From Kofleriaceae bacterium (GTDB lineage: Bacteria > Myxococcota_A > Polyangia > Haliangiales > Haliangiaceae), in assembly GCA_016763395.1 (NCBI GenBank), contig JAESTW010000396.1:1-6036 (forward strand): a stretch of 6,036 nt of DNA, written 5' to 3'. Both the position numbers and the translations under genes were made by a program. Under the pieces are notes generated by a model. That model was not told the origin of the DNA, searched no databases, and saw only the letters and a list, made by a program, of their open reading frames with translations. The stretch's first letter is position 1. Each line of letters starts with the position of its first letter. Shown here one piece after another: positions 1 to 6,036 of this stretch.

Positions 1-717
1 GATGAGCTGAGCCGAGGGCAGATATCCTCGGAGCTCAATCACTTGCTCGGACTCAGAGCGCATTTGATTGACCAAGAGGGTCATTAAATCAAATTGCGCG
101 GGCGTGAGCTGAATACGACAATCACCAATGTCTACAAGTCCGGCTCCTCCCGCAGAAGGCTGCAAGAAGGAAATCGGAATCTTGGGAAAGCCTGCGAAAG
201 TAGCTTCTTCCGGGTCTGAAGTCTCATCGATTTCCAGGTCGCTAGCTGGCTCTGCTTGTATTGTAGCGGTAGAGGCGACAATTCCGTCCGAGACAAGGTC
301 ACTGGCATCTATGCAGAAATACAGTTCCACGCCACCAAACAACAGTCGGCAATTCTTTGTCAGAGGTTTGGACGTGACGATTGACACACCGTCCACCGAG
401 GTTCCATTGCTACTGCCAACATCCCGAACGCTAAACAAGCCCTCGCTGTCTCGAGAAATCTCGGCGTGGTTGCGTGACACGGAGGAATCGAGAATCGCAA
501 TTCCTCGCGCCACCGGGCGACGTCCTACAGGAGTCATCTCCTCGAGCGCATGGATTCGGCCCCAACAATCAATCAGCGCCGCATCGGTTGGGCTCAGTGC
601 AGTACTAATTAGTTGCTCTGCACAAAATCCTCCGGGCCTCACCAATCTATCGGCACACCCCGTACAAATGTTAGCCCCTTCAGGTAACTCTCCCTTGCAA
701 TTGCCGCATGTCCGCAT
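1..717 (-). CDS. Zinc ribbon-FHA protein with probable C-terminal winged helix (3' end outside window)
   Basis: Likely a cytoplasmic phosphothreonine-reading regulator. Translating the minus strand from ATG at 717 gives 239 open codons running off the left edge. Residues 1-22 form a zinc ribbon with C4, C7, C18 and C21 as two CxxC knuckles. Residues about 45-138 are an FHA domain: GR at 65-66 (R66 the expected phosphothreonine-binding arginine), SRNH at 81-84, and GSSNGT at 101-106. An acidic, Ser/Thr-rich linker (about 140-190) follows. Residues about 195-239 (DCRIQLTPAQFDLMTLL, then RGYLPSAQLI) resemble the start of an OmpR/PhoB-type winged helix, which would make this a DNA-binding factor; that part is tentative and incomplete. 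The start is well fixed because an in-frame TAA lies at 727-729 with no other start codon between, although no good Shine-Dalgarno is visible. It is divergent from the kinase operon, so its ligand may be a substrate of those kinases (inference). FHA assignment is firm. Confidence 0.88.
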   Translation of the reverse strand, partial: MRTCGNCKGELPEGANICTGCADRLVRPGGFCAEQLISTALSPTDAALIDCWGRIHALEEMTPVGRRPVARGIAILDSSVSRNHAEISRDSEGLFSVRDVGSSNGTSVDGVSIVTSKPLTKNCRLLFGGVELYFCIDASDLVSDGIVASTATIQAEPASDLEIDETSDPEEATFAGFPKIPISFLQPSAGGAGLVDIGDCRIQLTPAQFDLMTLLVNQMRSESEQVIELRGYLPSAQLI

Positions 718-776
718 GCCCGAAGATTACGTCACAATTACCCGTACAGGAAAAGGCATAGGGGTATAGTTCTCCA
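718..776. promoter_or_regulatory. Divergent intergenic region, probable promoters for FHA gene and kinase operon
   Basis: These 59 bases are the only noncoding gap between the divergent FHA gene and kinase 1, so promoters for both probably lie here or extend into the coding starts. On the plus strand TATAGT at 765-770 matches five of six bases of a sigma70-type -10 box, but no convincing -35 box lies 16-18 bases upstream. If that -10 is used, transcription would begin at about the kinase ATG. No convincing minus-strand promoter is visible. Confidence 0.4.
760..765 (+). promoter_or_regulatory. Possible ribosome binding site of kinase 1
   Basis: AGGGGT lies 11 bases upstream of the ATG at 777, longer than the usual 5-9 base spacing, so it is a weak candidate. 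It partly overlaps the possible TATAGT -10 box, so the two signals cannot both serve the same transcript. Confidence 0.3.
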
Positions 777-2039
777 ATGCTTGGCTCCATCAATGACTTA
801 GTCGGTGGCCGATATCGACTACTAGAAATCGTCGGAAGCGGTGGAGCCGGCGTGGTTTGGCGCGCACTCGACGAAGAATTGTCTCGCGAACTCGCGGTCA
901 AACTACTGTCCTGCCAGGACGATACTATGAAATCCCGTATTTGGCGGGAAGCCCGGCTGGCAGCCCTGCTCAGTTCTTCAGGCGCCGTCCCTCTCTATGA
1001 TTATGGAGATGATGGAGATCACTGTTTTTTGGCCATGGAACTCGTACTCACAAATACGTTGCGTGGCTTACTGGAAAAATCCCTACCAAACGCTTTGGCG
1101 CTTCCTGATCTCCTGGAAATAGGGCTCGGGCTCGCTCAGATCCTGGAAAACGCGCACGCAATGAGCCTGATCCATCGCGACGTCAAACCAGAAAACGTCT
1201 TTGTCTTTGGCGATGCCGGCGAAGAGTTGTCTGTGAAACTTGTGGACTTTGGCTTGGCGTTTCTGGGCGATGTCAAACGAGGCAGCTTGGGCCGATTGTC
1301 CGATGCTGGATTTGTCAGCGGTACTCCATCCTACCTCTCACCAGAGCAAGCGCTCGCTGGAGAGATCGGGAAGGCAACGGACATCTACTCGTTGGGATGT
1401 CTGCTCTACGAGATGTGCTGCGGTGACACACCTTTCTACGGTTCGGTAGCAGAGGTACTGAGCAAGCATATTTACGTCCCGCCAATCCCCCTCGCCCAGC
1501 GCAACTCAGAAACCCCCGAAGAACTCGCAGCTCTCGTTGAGCACATGCTAACCAAGGCCCCGGACAAGCGGCCCGACATCGCCGAGGTCATTGCGAGACT
1601 TAAGAGCGTACATGACGATCATAGTCCTTGGCAGATTGGACGCAGCAAAGGTTCGGAGGGTGGCCTGTCCCGCGCCGAGCGCATGATCGAATTCCAGGTA
1701 GCCGTGGAGCCAGAAGAGATCTCAAACATTGACGTTCTGTTTTTCGGACAAGCGCCCAGTGAGTTTTCAAAAAAAATGGAGAGTTCGGGATTGCGCATTA
1801 CCCAACTCGAGCACGATGCCGATATTGGATTCGCCCTGCCCTGCCTCTCCGCTGACGAAATCGCTACGCTCGGAGTTCCGGTTCTCGCGTGGGTCGGAGA
1901 TTCACTGATCGATATTGCTGCGCTGATTCGGCGAGGGTATCGCGATGTTGTTTCTGGCGCCACCACCAACGCACAAGTGCGCCGCAAGGTCGCTCGTTTA
2001 GTCCGCTCCTCTTCGCCGGCAGCACGCACATGTCAGTGA
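777..2039 (+). CDS. Soluble Hanks-type Ser/Thr protein kinase with degenerate receiver-like C-terminus (kinase 1)
   Basis: Transfers phosphate from ATP to Ser/Thr of protein targets in the cytoplasm. The 420-residue protein has a kinase domain at about 13-278: glycine loop GSGGAGVV (20-27), ATP lysine K42, helix C glutamate E58, catalytic loop HRDVKPEN (133-140, with D135), DFG (157-159), SGTPSYLSPEQ (181-191) closing the activation segment, D202 and R265. All catalytic residues are present, so it should be active. There is no membrane segment, unlike PknB-type receptor kinases. After a linker, residues about 317-412 have an alternating beta/alpha pattern ending IRRGYRDVVSGATTNAQV, like the end of a CheY receiver, but I see no phospho-acceptor Asp, no acidic pair after strand 1 and no conserved Lys. 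An in-frame TAG at 759-761 leaves ATG 777 as the first usable start. Its last 10 bases overlap the next gene, suggesting coupled translation. Kinase call firm; C-terminal call moderate. Confidence 0.95.
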   Translation: MLGSINDLVGGRYRLLEIVGSGGAGVVWRALDEELSRELAVKLLSCQDDTMKSRIWREARLAALLSSSGAVPLYDYGDDGDHCFLAMELVLTNTLRGLLEKSLPNALALPDLLEIGLGLAQILENAHAMSLIHRDVKPENVFVFGDAGEELSVKLVDFGLAFLGDVKRGSLGRLSDAGFVSGTPSYLSPEQALAGEIGKATDIYSLGCLLYEMCCGDTPFYGSVAEVLSKHIYVPPIPLAQRNSETPEELAALVEHMLTKAPDKRPDIAEVIARLKSVHDDHSPWQIGRSKGSEGGLSRAERMIEFQVAVEPEEISNIDVLFFGQAPSEFSKKMESSGLRITQLEHDADIGFALPCLSADEIATLGVPVLAWVGDSLIDIAALIRRGYRDVVSGATTNAQVRRKVARLVRSSSPAARTCQ

Positions 2040-3136
2040 ACAAGAGAAACCATACTGCGCTTCTGCCGAAGCCACGCTGGACATTTCGAGTAAAGCTCAC
2101 GATCCTGGCAATTGCGCTCTCGATCATTCCGGTAGTGATCGTCGGATTTATCGCCATCAACGTCAATCAACGAGCCCTGTCCGAAGCCAATAAAGAACTA
2201 CTCTTCTCAGTTCTCGACCGCATCGCCAGTCACACCAGTGACGAAGTCAGTCACGACGCGGAGGCACTCTCGGTTGCGGCTGCCACCCTCCTAGACCAAG
2301 AGCTGCCATTAGACGACCGACTATCGCTGCTCAAAGGAATGGTTGGTGGACGCCGTCTCCCCGCTATCGCTGTCTATGACGAGAGCGGCACTTGGATTGA
2401 CACGATACGTCCCCGAAATTCCGGGCCCCCTCTTTCGCTTCCCAAGGTCTTGGATATCGAGTTGCGCCAGCAAGCGAGTAAGCGAGCCTTTGCGATCAGC
2501 GCCGCAACGATGCATGGCGAAAAAGGACTGCTCTCGAACATTGTCGTCCGAGCCCAAGACGAGGATACAACTTGGTATCTGGCTAGCCCCTTTTCCTTCT
2601 CTGACATTCAAGACGATCTACAGAAAGTCGGACAACAACGACTGGGACAAGGCCATTCCTTGGTGCTCATCGATATGTCTTTCTTAGTACTGGCAGATTC
2701 CCAAGTCGAATCAGTAAATACCACTGCATCAGCATCTTCGTTGGGAATTTTGAAAGGCATCGCCCCCACTGCCATTGACAAAGGTATCCTGCTTTTCGGA
2801 GAAAGCGACAACTCGCACTCTCAAATGCTCGGCGCACTGCGCTCTTTAGACGGTGTTCCCTGGGCCGTTGTGGCGGAAATCCCCAGAAGCATCGCGTTCC
2901 GCTCCATTGCCCAAATTCGCTGGGTGTTATCCATCGTCGTTGCTTTGGCCGCTCTAATGGCCATCGTAGTCGGCGTGCTGATGGCCAAACGTATTTCCTC
3001 GCCTTTGCAGGCTCTGGTGCGATTTGCTGGCGACCTAGCAACTCGGCGTTTGACAAACGGATCTCTGTGGACACCAACGACGAGCTCAGCATTCTCGGAC
3101 AAGCGCTCAGCAATGCAGCCCAAGAATTGGAACTGA
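2030..3136 (+). CDS. Sensor and HAMP part of a membrane adenylyl cyclase, truncated by frameshift
   Basis: N-terminal portion of a receptor cyclase. It has a first transmembrane helix at about residues 23-45, then a periplasmic sensor of about 250 residues that looks like a dCache-type fold (SLDGVPWAVVAEIP at 272-285 is typical of its distal end). A second helix lies at about 298-318, followed by the start of a HAMP linker (AKRISSPL, 319-326). The frame is HAMP-like up to about residue 340 (near base 3049). The last 28 residues are unrelated sequence ending at TGA 3134-3136, while the correct HAMP continuation appears in the -1 frame. The real product would therefore be one protein of about 591 residues covering 2030-3804. 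The start is ATG 2030, overlapping kinase 1 by 10 bases; GTG 2036, whose GTGA overlaps the kinase stop, is an alternative. No strong Shine-Dalgarno is visible, consistent with coupling to kinase 1. If the frameshift is real, this fragment would be a membrane sensor without output. The sensed ligand cannot be told. Confidence 0.82.
   Translation: MSVNKRNHTALLPKPRWTFRVKLTILAIALSIIPVVIVGFIAINVNQRALSEANKELLFSVLDRIASHTSDEVSHDAEALSVAAATLLDQELPLDDRLSLLKGMVGGRRLPAIAVYDESGTWIDTIRPRNSGPPLSLPKVLDIELRQQASKRAFAISAATMHGEKGLLSNIVVRAQDEDTTWYLASPFSFSDIQDDLQKVGQQRLGQGHSLVLIDMSFLVLADSQVESVNTTASASSLGILKGIAPTAIDKGILLFGESDNSHSQMLGALRSLDGVPWAVVAEIPRSIAFRSIAQIRWVLSIVVALAALMAIVVGVLMAKRISSPLQALVRFAGDLATRRLTNGSLWTPTTSSAFSDKRSAMQPKNWN
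3046..3052 (+). other. Frameshift site: apparent one-base deletion in a T run within HAMP
   Basis: The sequence CGGCGTTTGAC has three T's. In frame 2 it reads Arg-Arg-Leu-Thr and leads to the stop at 3134-3136. A fourth T would give Arg-Arg-Phe-Asp-Lys-Arg, followed without interruption by ISVDTNDELSILGQ, a normal HAMP second half, and then the cyclase. There is no X XXY YYZ slippery heptamer, so programmed -1 frameshifting looks unlikely. A homopolymer sequencing error or a recent mutation is more probable. Confidence 0.75.
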
Positions 3137-3804
3137 GCGACAAACGCATTGAAGACGAAATACGAATTCGCAGTGATCTCGGACGTTACCTGCCAGCGCC
3201 GCTGGTAGATCGAATTGTAGAGCGAGAGCAGGACATGTGCCTAGGCGGTGAACGCAGCAACATCACCGTGCTCTTTGCCGATGTCGTCGGCTTTACCCCC
3301 TTGGCCGAAACCCACTCTGCGGAAGAAATCGTAACCCTACTGAACGAACTCTTTACCATTCTGACCGAAATTATCTTTCGCCATCAAGGAACTGTAGACA
3401 AGTTTATTGGCGACTCCGTCATGGCATTCTGGGGAGCTCCAAGTCCGACAGAAAACCACGCACAGCTCGCTCTCAAAGCTGCCGAAGACATGCAGCGGTG
3501 GCTCGACATTGGCAACGAGGGGTGGAAACAACGCTTTGGTATCGAAATTCAACTGGCGATAGGGGTCAATACGGGCGAGGCGATTGTTGGAAACTTCGGT
3601 TCCAGCGAGAGAATGGAATACACCTCCATTGGAGACTGCGTAAATATCGCCGCACGCTTGGAAAGCATGGCTCGTCCGGGACAAATCCTAACCACTCGAG
3701 ACACGGTTGATGCTGCGAAAGGCTGTGTGCAGTTTCTAAGGCTTGGCAATCGAAAAATCATCGGACGGCTGGCCCCCCTAGAACTCTTCGAGGTCGTCTT
3801 GTGA
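3067..3804 (+). CDS. Class III adenylyl cyclase catalytic part of the frameshifted receptor cyclase
   Basis: Makes cAMP from ATP at the cytoplasmic face of the membrane when joined to the upstream sensor. Counting from GTG 3067, residues 1-20 complete the HAMP linker. Next come a signalling helix and the linker RSDLGRYLPAPLVDRI (35-50) typical of these cyclases, then the catalytic domain at about 63-245. Metal-binding aspartates lie in FADVVGFT (D72) and IGDSVMAFWG. DKFIGD carries the adenine-selecting Lys, EYTSIGD carries Thr as its partner, and VNIAARLE holds the transition-state Asn and Arg. The Lys/Thr pair fits class IIIb adenylyl rather than guanylyl cyclases. All catalytic residues are present, so purifying selection seems recent. 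GTG 3067 is only the first start codon in this open frame after the HAMP junction: it has no Shine-Dalgarno and falls inside HAMP, so independent translation is doubtful. The stop TGA 3802-3804 overlaps the kinase 2 start. Class III call firm. Confidence 0.9.
   Translation: MDTNDELSILGQALSNAAQELELSDKRIEDEIRIRSDLGRYLPAPLVDRIVEREQDMCLGGERSNITVLFADVVGFTPLAETHSAEEIVTLLNELFTILTEIIFRHQGTVDKFIGDSVMAFWGAPSPTENHAQLALKAAEDMQRWLDIGNEGWKQRFGIEIQLAIGVNTGEAIVGNFGSSERMEYTSIGDCVNIAARLESMARPGQILTTRDTVDAAKGCVQFLRLGNRKIIGRLAPLELFEVVL
3790..3793 (+). promoter_or_regulatory. Ribosome binding site supporting the GTG start of kinase 2
   Basis: GAGG lies inside the end of the cyclase gene, seven bases before GTG 3801. 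The spacing is ideal and supports GTG as the start of kinase 2 despite being a non-ATG codon. Confidence 0.55.
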
Positions 3805-5039
3805 GCATTCTACTGGGGCGTACAATCGCCGGACGCTACGTTCTAGATAGCCTCATCGGAAGTGGCGGCATGGGCGAAATCTACCTTGCCCACGATGAAA
3901 CGCTCGAACGCAAGGTTGCGGTTAAGGTGCTGCTCTCGGGCATTTCCCAGCGTTCCGACTCGGAGGCGCGCTTTCGTAGAGAAGCCAAAATCGGTGCGCA
4001 ATTGAGCCACCCGAACATCGTGCGAATCTACGATTTCGGTAGTGAGCAGGGAGTCCTATATTTGGTCATGGAGCTTCTAGAGGGACAGGACCTAGGAGAC
4101 TACCTGTTGGAGAATCCGCCTCTGTCCGTCGGACAAACCCTCGAGTTGGCACAGCAAATTAGCAGCGCGATGCACTGCGCTCATCAGATGCAACTGGTTC
4201 ACCGGGATCTCAAGCCAGAAAATATTTTCCTTCTATCGACAGCGCCCTTGGTGTCCAAGGTAGTGGATTTTGGAATGGCACTGGCACTGGAGGGACCTCC
4301 AGACATTCAACAAATGACCCAGGAAGGTCTGGTATCGGGAACTCCGAAGTACATGGCGCCCGAGCAGCTTCGTGGGAGCAAGCCACAGCCGGCGAGCGAT
4401 GTATACGGTCTCGCCTGCGTTATGTTCAGCGCCCTAACCGGACAAACGCCCTACACCTGTGAGTCTCTGGGACAGATAGCAGCCCACCACCTATTTGCCA
4501 ATGCTCCACAAATCCCTGATTCGCGTATCGATGTGCCGCCAGTTGTCCGGGAGTTACTCCAACGCTGTTTTGCCAAAGATCCCCTAAGGCGGCCGACGAT
4601 GGCGCAAATTCGAGATCGCGTCCAAGCGGTTCGCAAGTCGTATGAATCCCCGCATGGCTCACCACACCCCATCGAGAAGTTCGATCCGGACTCGCTTCCT
4701 GCGAAGCGCAACGGTGTTAGCCGCGTAAAAGTTTGCTTCGTCGGTGAGTTCGAAGATTCACTGTGTATCGCTGTTGCCGCCGCTGGCATGGAGATTGTCG
4801 GGGAATCCGAACTCAGTGCAGGAGATGTACTCATCTCTCTCGGACAAGGGATCAAGTCTCTCCCCAGGTATGCCGAACGACGGCTCATCGTAATCGTAGA
4901 CACTGTCCCCGGGGATATGGAGCGGATCTCCCAACTCCTGCGAGCCGGCGTTCAAGAAGTCGTGCCCCGCCCCACAAAACCCGATGAACTCGTCCGAAAA
5001 ATTCGCAGATCTATTCGTTCTCTGCGGCACGGGCAGTAA
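3801..5039 (+). CDS. Soluble Hanks-type Ser/Thr protein kinase with degenerate receiver-like C-terminus (kinase 2)
   Basis: A second cytoplasmic Ser/Thr kinase, 412 residues, with the same layout as kinase 1. The kinase domain at about 13-278 has glycine loop GSGGMGEI (20-27), K42, E61, HRDLKPEN (134-141, D136), DFG (156-158), SGTPKYMAPEQ (179-189), D200 and R264; it is closer to the family consensus than kinase 1 and should be active. No membrane helix is present. Residues about 309-408 resemble a CheY receiver: strand 1 VKVCFVGEFED, and a tail RAGVQEVVPRPTKPDEL matching the alpha4-beta5-alpha5 end. However, the strand 3 aspartate position is Ser/Leu (DVLISLGQG, 342-350) and the conserved Lys before Pro appears as R390. 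It therefore probably cannot take phosphate and may bind a partner or ligand instead (inference). GTG 3801 overlaps the cyclase TGA by four bases (GTGA), and a GAGG site supports it, indicating coupled expression. Kinase call firm; receiver call moderate. Confidence 0.95.
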   Translation: MSILLGRTIAGRYVLDSLIGSGGMGEIYLAHDETLERKVAVKVLLSGISQRSDSEARFRREAKIGAQLSHPNIVRIYDFGSEQGVLYLVMELLEGQDLGDYLLENPPLSVGQTLELAQQISSAMHCAHQMQLVHRDLKPENIFLLSTAPLVSKVVDFGMALALEGPPDIQQMTQEGLVSGTPKYMAPEQLRGSKPQPASDVYGLACVMFSALTGQTPYTCESLGQIAAHHLFANAPQIPDSRIDVPPVVRELLQRCFAKDPLRRPTMAQIRDRVQAVRKSYESPHGSPHPIEKFDPDSLPAKRNGVSRVKVCFVGEFEDSLCIAVAAAGMEIVGESELSAGDVLISLGQGIKSLPRYAERRLIVIVDTVPGDMERISQLLRAGVQEVVPRPTKPDELVRKIRRSIRSLRHGQ

Positions 5040-5047
5040 GCCGAACC

Positions 5048-6036
5048 ATGAAAATGCATCAACTCCGCCCCCAAGGCTCATCAAAGAGCTCGCTACCTTT
5101 TCTCGCTGCGCTAGCCATTGCGTTGGGATCTAGTACCCTTGCCAGCCCCTTAGCGCTTGCGCAGCCCAGCTCCCAGGTCGAACTCTACGACTATACAGTC
5201 GTGCCAGGCGATAGTTGTGTGGGGATTGCGACCCGAGAACTAGGCGCTCGCAAGGCGTACAAGACGATTCACAAGTACAACGCCCTCGGGCCTACTCCAC
5301 ATCGCTTGCGTCCCGGAAGTATTTTGCGATTGCCCCGCCGGCAAACCGTAGCAGATGCAAAAGTCTCCTCGGCGGTTGGTAAGGTGCAGTTTCGCAAGGC
5401 GGTGGAGCCTCTATGGAGCAAAGCCAATTTCGGACAGGAACTCTACCGCTCGTGGCGTGTCTGGTCGCAAAAAAAGTCGACAGCGCTAGTAACCTTTCGG
5501 GACAACTCCAGTGTCTCGTTGCGGTCGGACACGATACTGGTCATCTACGGCCCTGCCGGCTCAAATGCTAGGCAACGAATCGTTCGCGCAGATCTAGAAT
5601 CGGGCGGCTTGCGAACCCGGCTCGCCGCTCTTGAGAACAAACTTATCGTTCAGACCGAATCGTCTCGTATCGAGCTCAGAGGTGGTTCCAGTGTCATTAG
5701 CGCCGATGCGAGGACCCAGAGCACCTCGATTTCCAATCACGAGGGAAGAGCCATGCGGGTAAATTCGCGCAGAAAACGCCGGACAAAAGCAGTATCGGTA
5801 GCGCCCGGCAAAGGCACTTGGGTCGATCGGGGAAAAGCGCCCGCACCACCTCGCGATTTACCTGAGGCTCCCACGTTGACCACAACTAGCGCCCTGGCCC
5901 TCGGTCTCGCCCATAAGGGGGTAGCGATTCATGGCCAGTTCACTCGGGTCGCGGCCGCAGAGAAGTACCGTGTTGAAATCGCCATCGACCCCGCTGTCCG
6001 AATCGTGTTGGCAGCATTTGAGCTGCCCAAAACGAC
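5048..6036 (+). CDS. Exported LysM and FecR domain protein (3' end outside window)
   Basis: An exported, probably periplasmic, peptidoglycan-associated protein; 329 open codons before the right edge. Residues 1-38 are a signal peptide: basic start with R7 and K13, hydrophobic core about 16-37, and a signal peptidase I site after ALA (36-38) before Q39; no lipobox cysteine is seen. LysM follows at about 48-96 (YTVVPGDSCVGIA, then LRPGSILRLP), a module that binds N-acetylglucosamine glycans of the wall. A FecR-like region spans about 120-265, with short beta-rich repeats including IELRGGSSVI and a basic patch NSRRKRRTK. The remainder (VAAAEKYRVEIAIDPA) looks like a repeat common downstream of FecR domains in large envelope proteins. 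It has none of the cytoplasmic sigma-binding part of classical FecR seen here, so a role as anti-sigma regulator is not supported. ATG 5048 lies eight bases after kinase 2; ATG 5054 is an alternative, and the ribosome site is weak. Same operon as the kinases is likely. Confidence 0.88.
   Translation, partial: MKMHQLRPQGSSKSSLPFLAALAIALGSSTLASPLALAQPSSQVELYDYTVVPGDSCVGIATRELGARKAYKTIHKYNALGPTPHRLRPGSILRLPRRQTVADAKVSSAVGKVQFRKAVEPLWSKANFGQELYRSWRVWSQKKSTALVTFRDNSSVSLRSDTILVIYGPAGSNARQRIVRADLESGGLRTRLAALENKLIVQTESSRIELRGGSSVISADARTQSTSISNHEGRAMRVNSRRKRRTKAVSVAPGKGTWVDRGKAPAPPRDLPEAPTLTTTSALALGLAHKGVAIHGQFTRVAAAEKYRVEIAIDPAVRIVLAAFELPKT

Noticed and set aside
731..741. TGTGA half-site (minus strand, TTGTGACGTAAT) as a possible CRP-cAMP operator, tempting because the operon encodes a cyclase
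   Set aside because: Only one half matches; the expected TCACA partner six bases away is absent, and a five-base match is likely by chance.
128..769. Long plus-strand open frame of 213 codons antisense to the FHA gene
   Set aside because: The minus strand encodes clear zinc ribbon and FHA motifs over the same bases; the plus-strand translation shows no recognisable domain and is low in complexity, so it is a shadow frame.
3040..3136. Programmed -1 ribosomal frameshifting as the cause of the split cyclase
   Set aside because: No canonical slippery heptamer is present at the join, and no obvious downstream stem-loop was seen; an indel in the T run explains it more simply.
2667..3149. Minus-strand open frame of 160 codons across the sensor and HAMP region
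   Set aside because: It lies opposite well-supported transmembrane, sensor and HAMP sequence and has no recognisable domain.
4451..5084. Overlapping minus-strand open frames of 150 and 108 codons opposite the end of kinase 2
   Set aside because: They are antisense to conserved kinase and receiver-like coding sequence and show no domain of their own.
5697..5885. Minus-strand open frame of 62 codons within the LysM-FecR gene
   Set aside because: It is opposite a continuous plus-strand frame with a signal peptide, LysM and FecR features; no ribosome site or domain supports it.

Overview
The window reads as a compact signalling locus from a Gram-negative bacterium, most likely a member of the Myxococcota or a related former deltaproteobacterial lineage. 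That placement is an inference. It rests on the packing of Hanks-type Ser/Thr kinases, an FHA-domain protein, a class III nucleotide cyclase and a secreted LysM-FecR protein into one locus, and on moderate GC content by eye. No rRNA, tRNA or lineage marker is present to fix it.

Layout: the minus strand from 717 down to the left edge carries an incomplete gene for a zinc ribbon-FHA protein whose C-terminal part resembles an OmpR-type winged helix. A 59-base divergent intergenic region (718-776) separates it from a plus-strand run of tightly packed genes. These are Ser/Thr kinase 1 (777-2039); a membrane-anchored sensor-HAMP-adenylyl cyclase (2030-3804) split by an apparent one-base deletion near 3046-3052; Ser/Thr kinase 2 (3801-5039); and an exported LysM-FecR protein (5048 to the right edge, incomplete). 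Neighbours overlap by 10 bases and 4 bases and are then separated by 8 bases, so the plus-strand genes very probably form one transcription unit with translational coupling. No stretch longer than 59 bases lacks a gene, and I see no RNA genes, CRISPR, insertion sequences or terminators.

Inferred joint function: the membrane cyclase would sense an envelope or periplasmic signal and make cAMP. Two soluble kinases, each ending in a receiver-like domain that lacks the phospho-acceptor aspartate, would phosphorylate local targets. The divergently encoded FHA protein is the natural phosphothreonine reader and may act on DNA through its winged helix. The LysM-FecR protein would sit in the periplasm on peptidoglycan. 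The pairing of two kinases of the same unusual architecture around a cyclase, facing an FHA-winged-helix gene, is the most interesting feature of the window.
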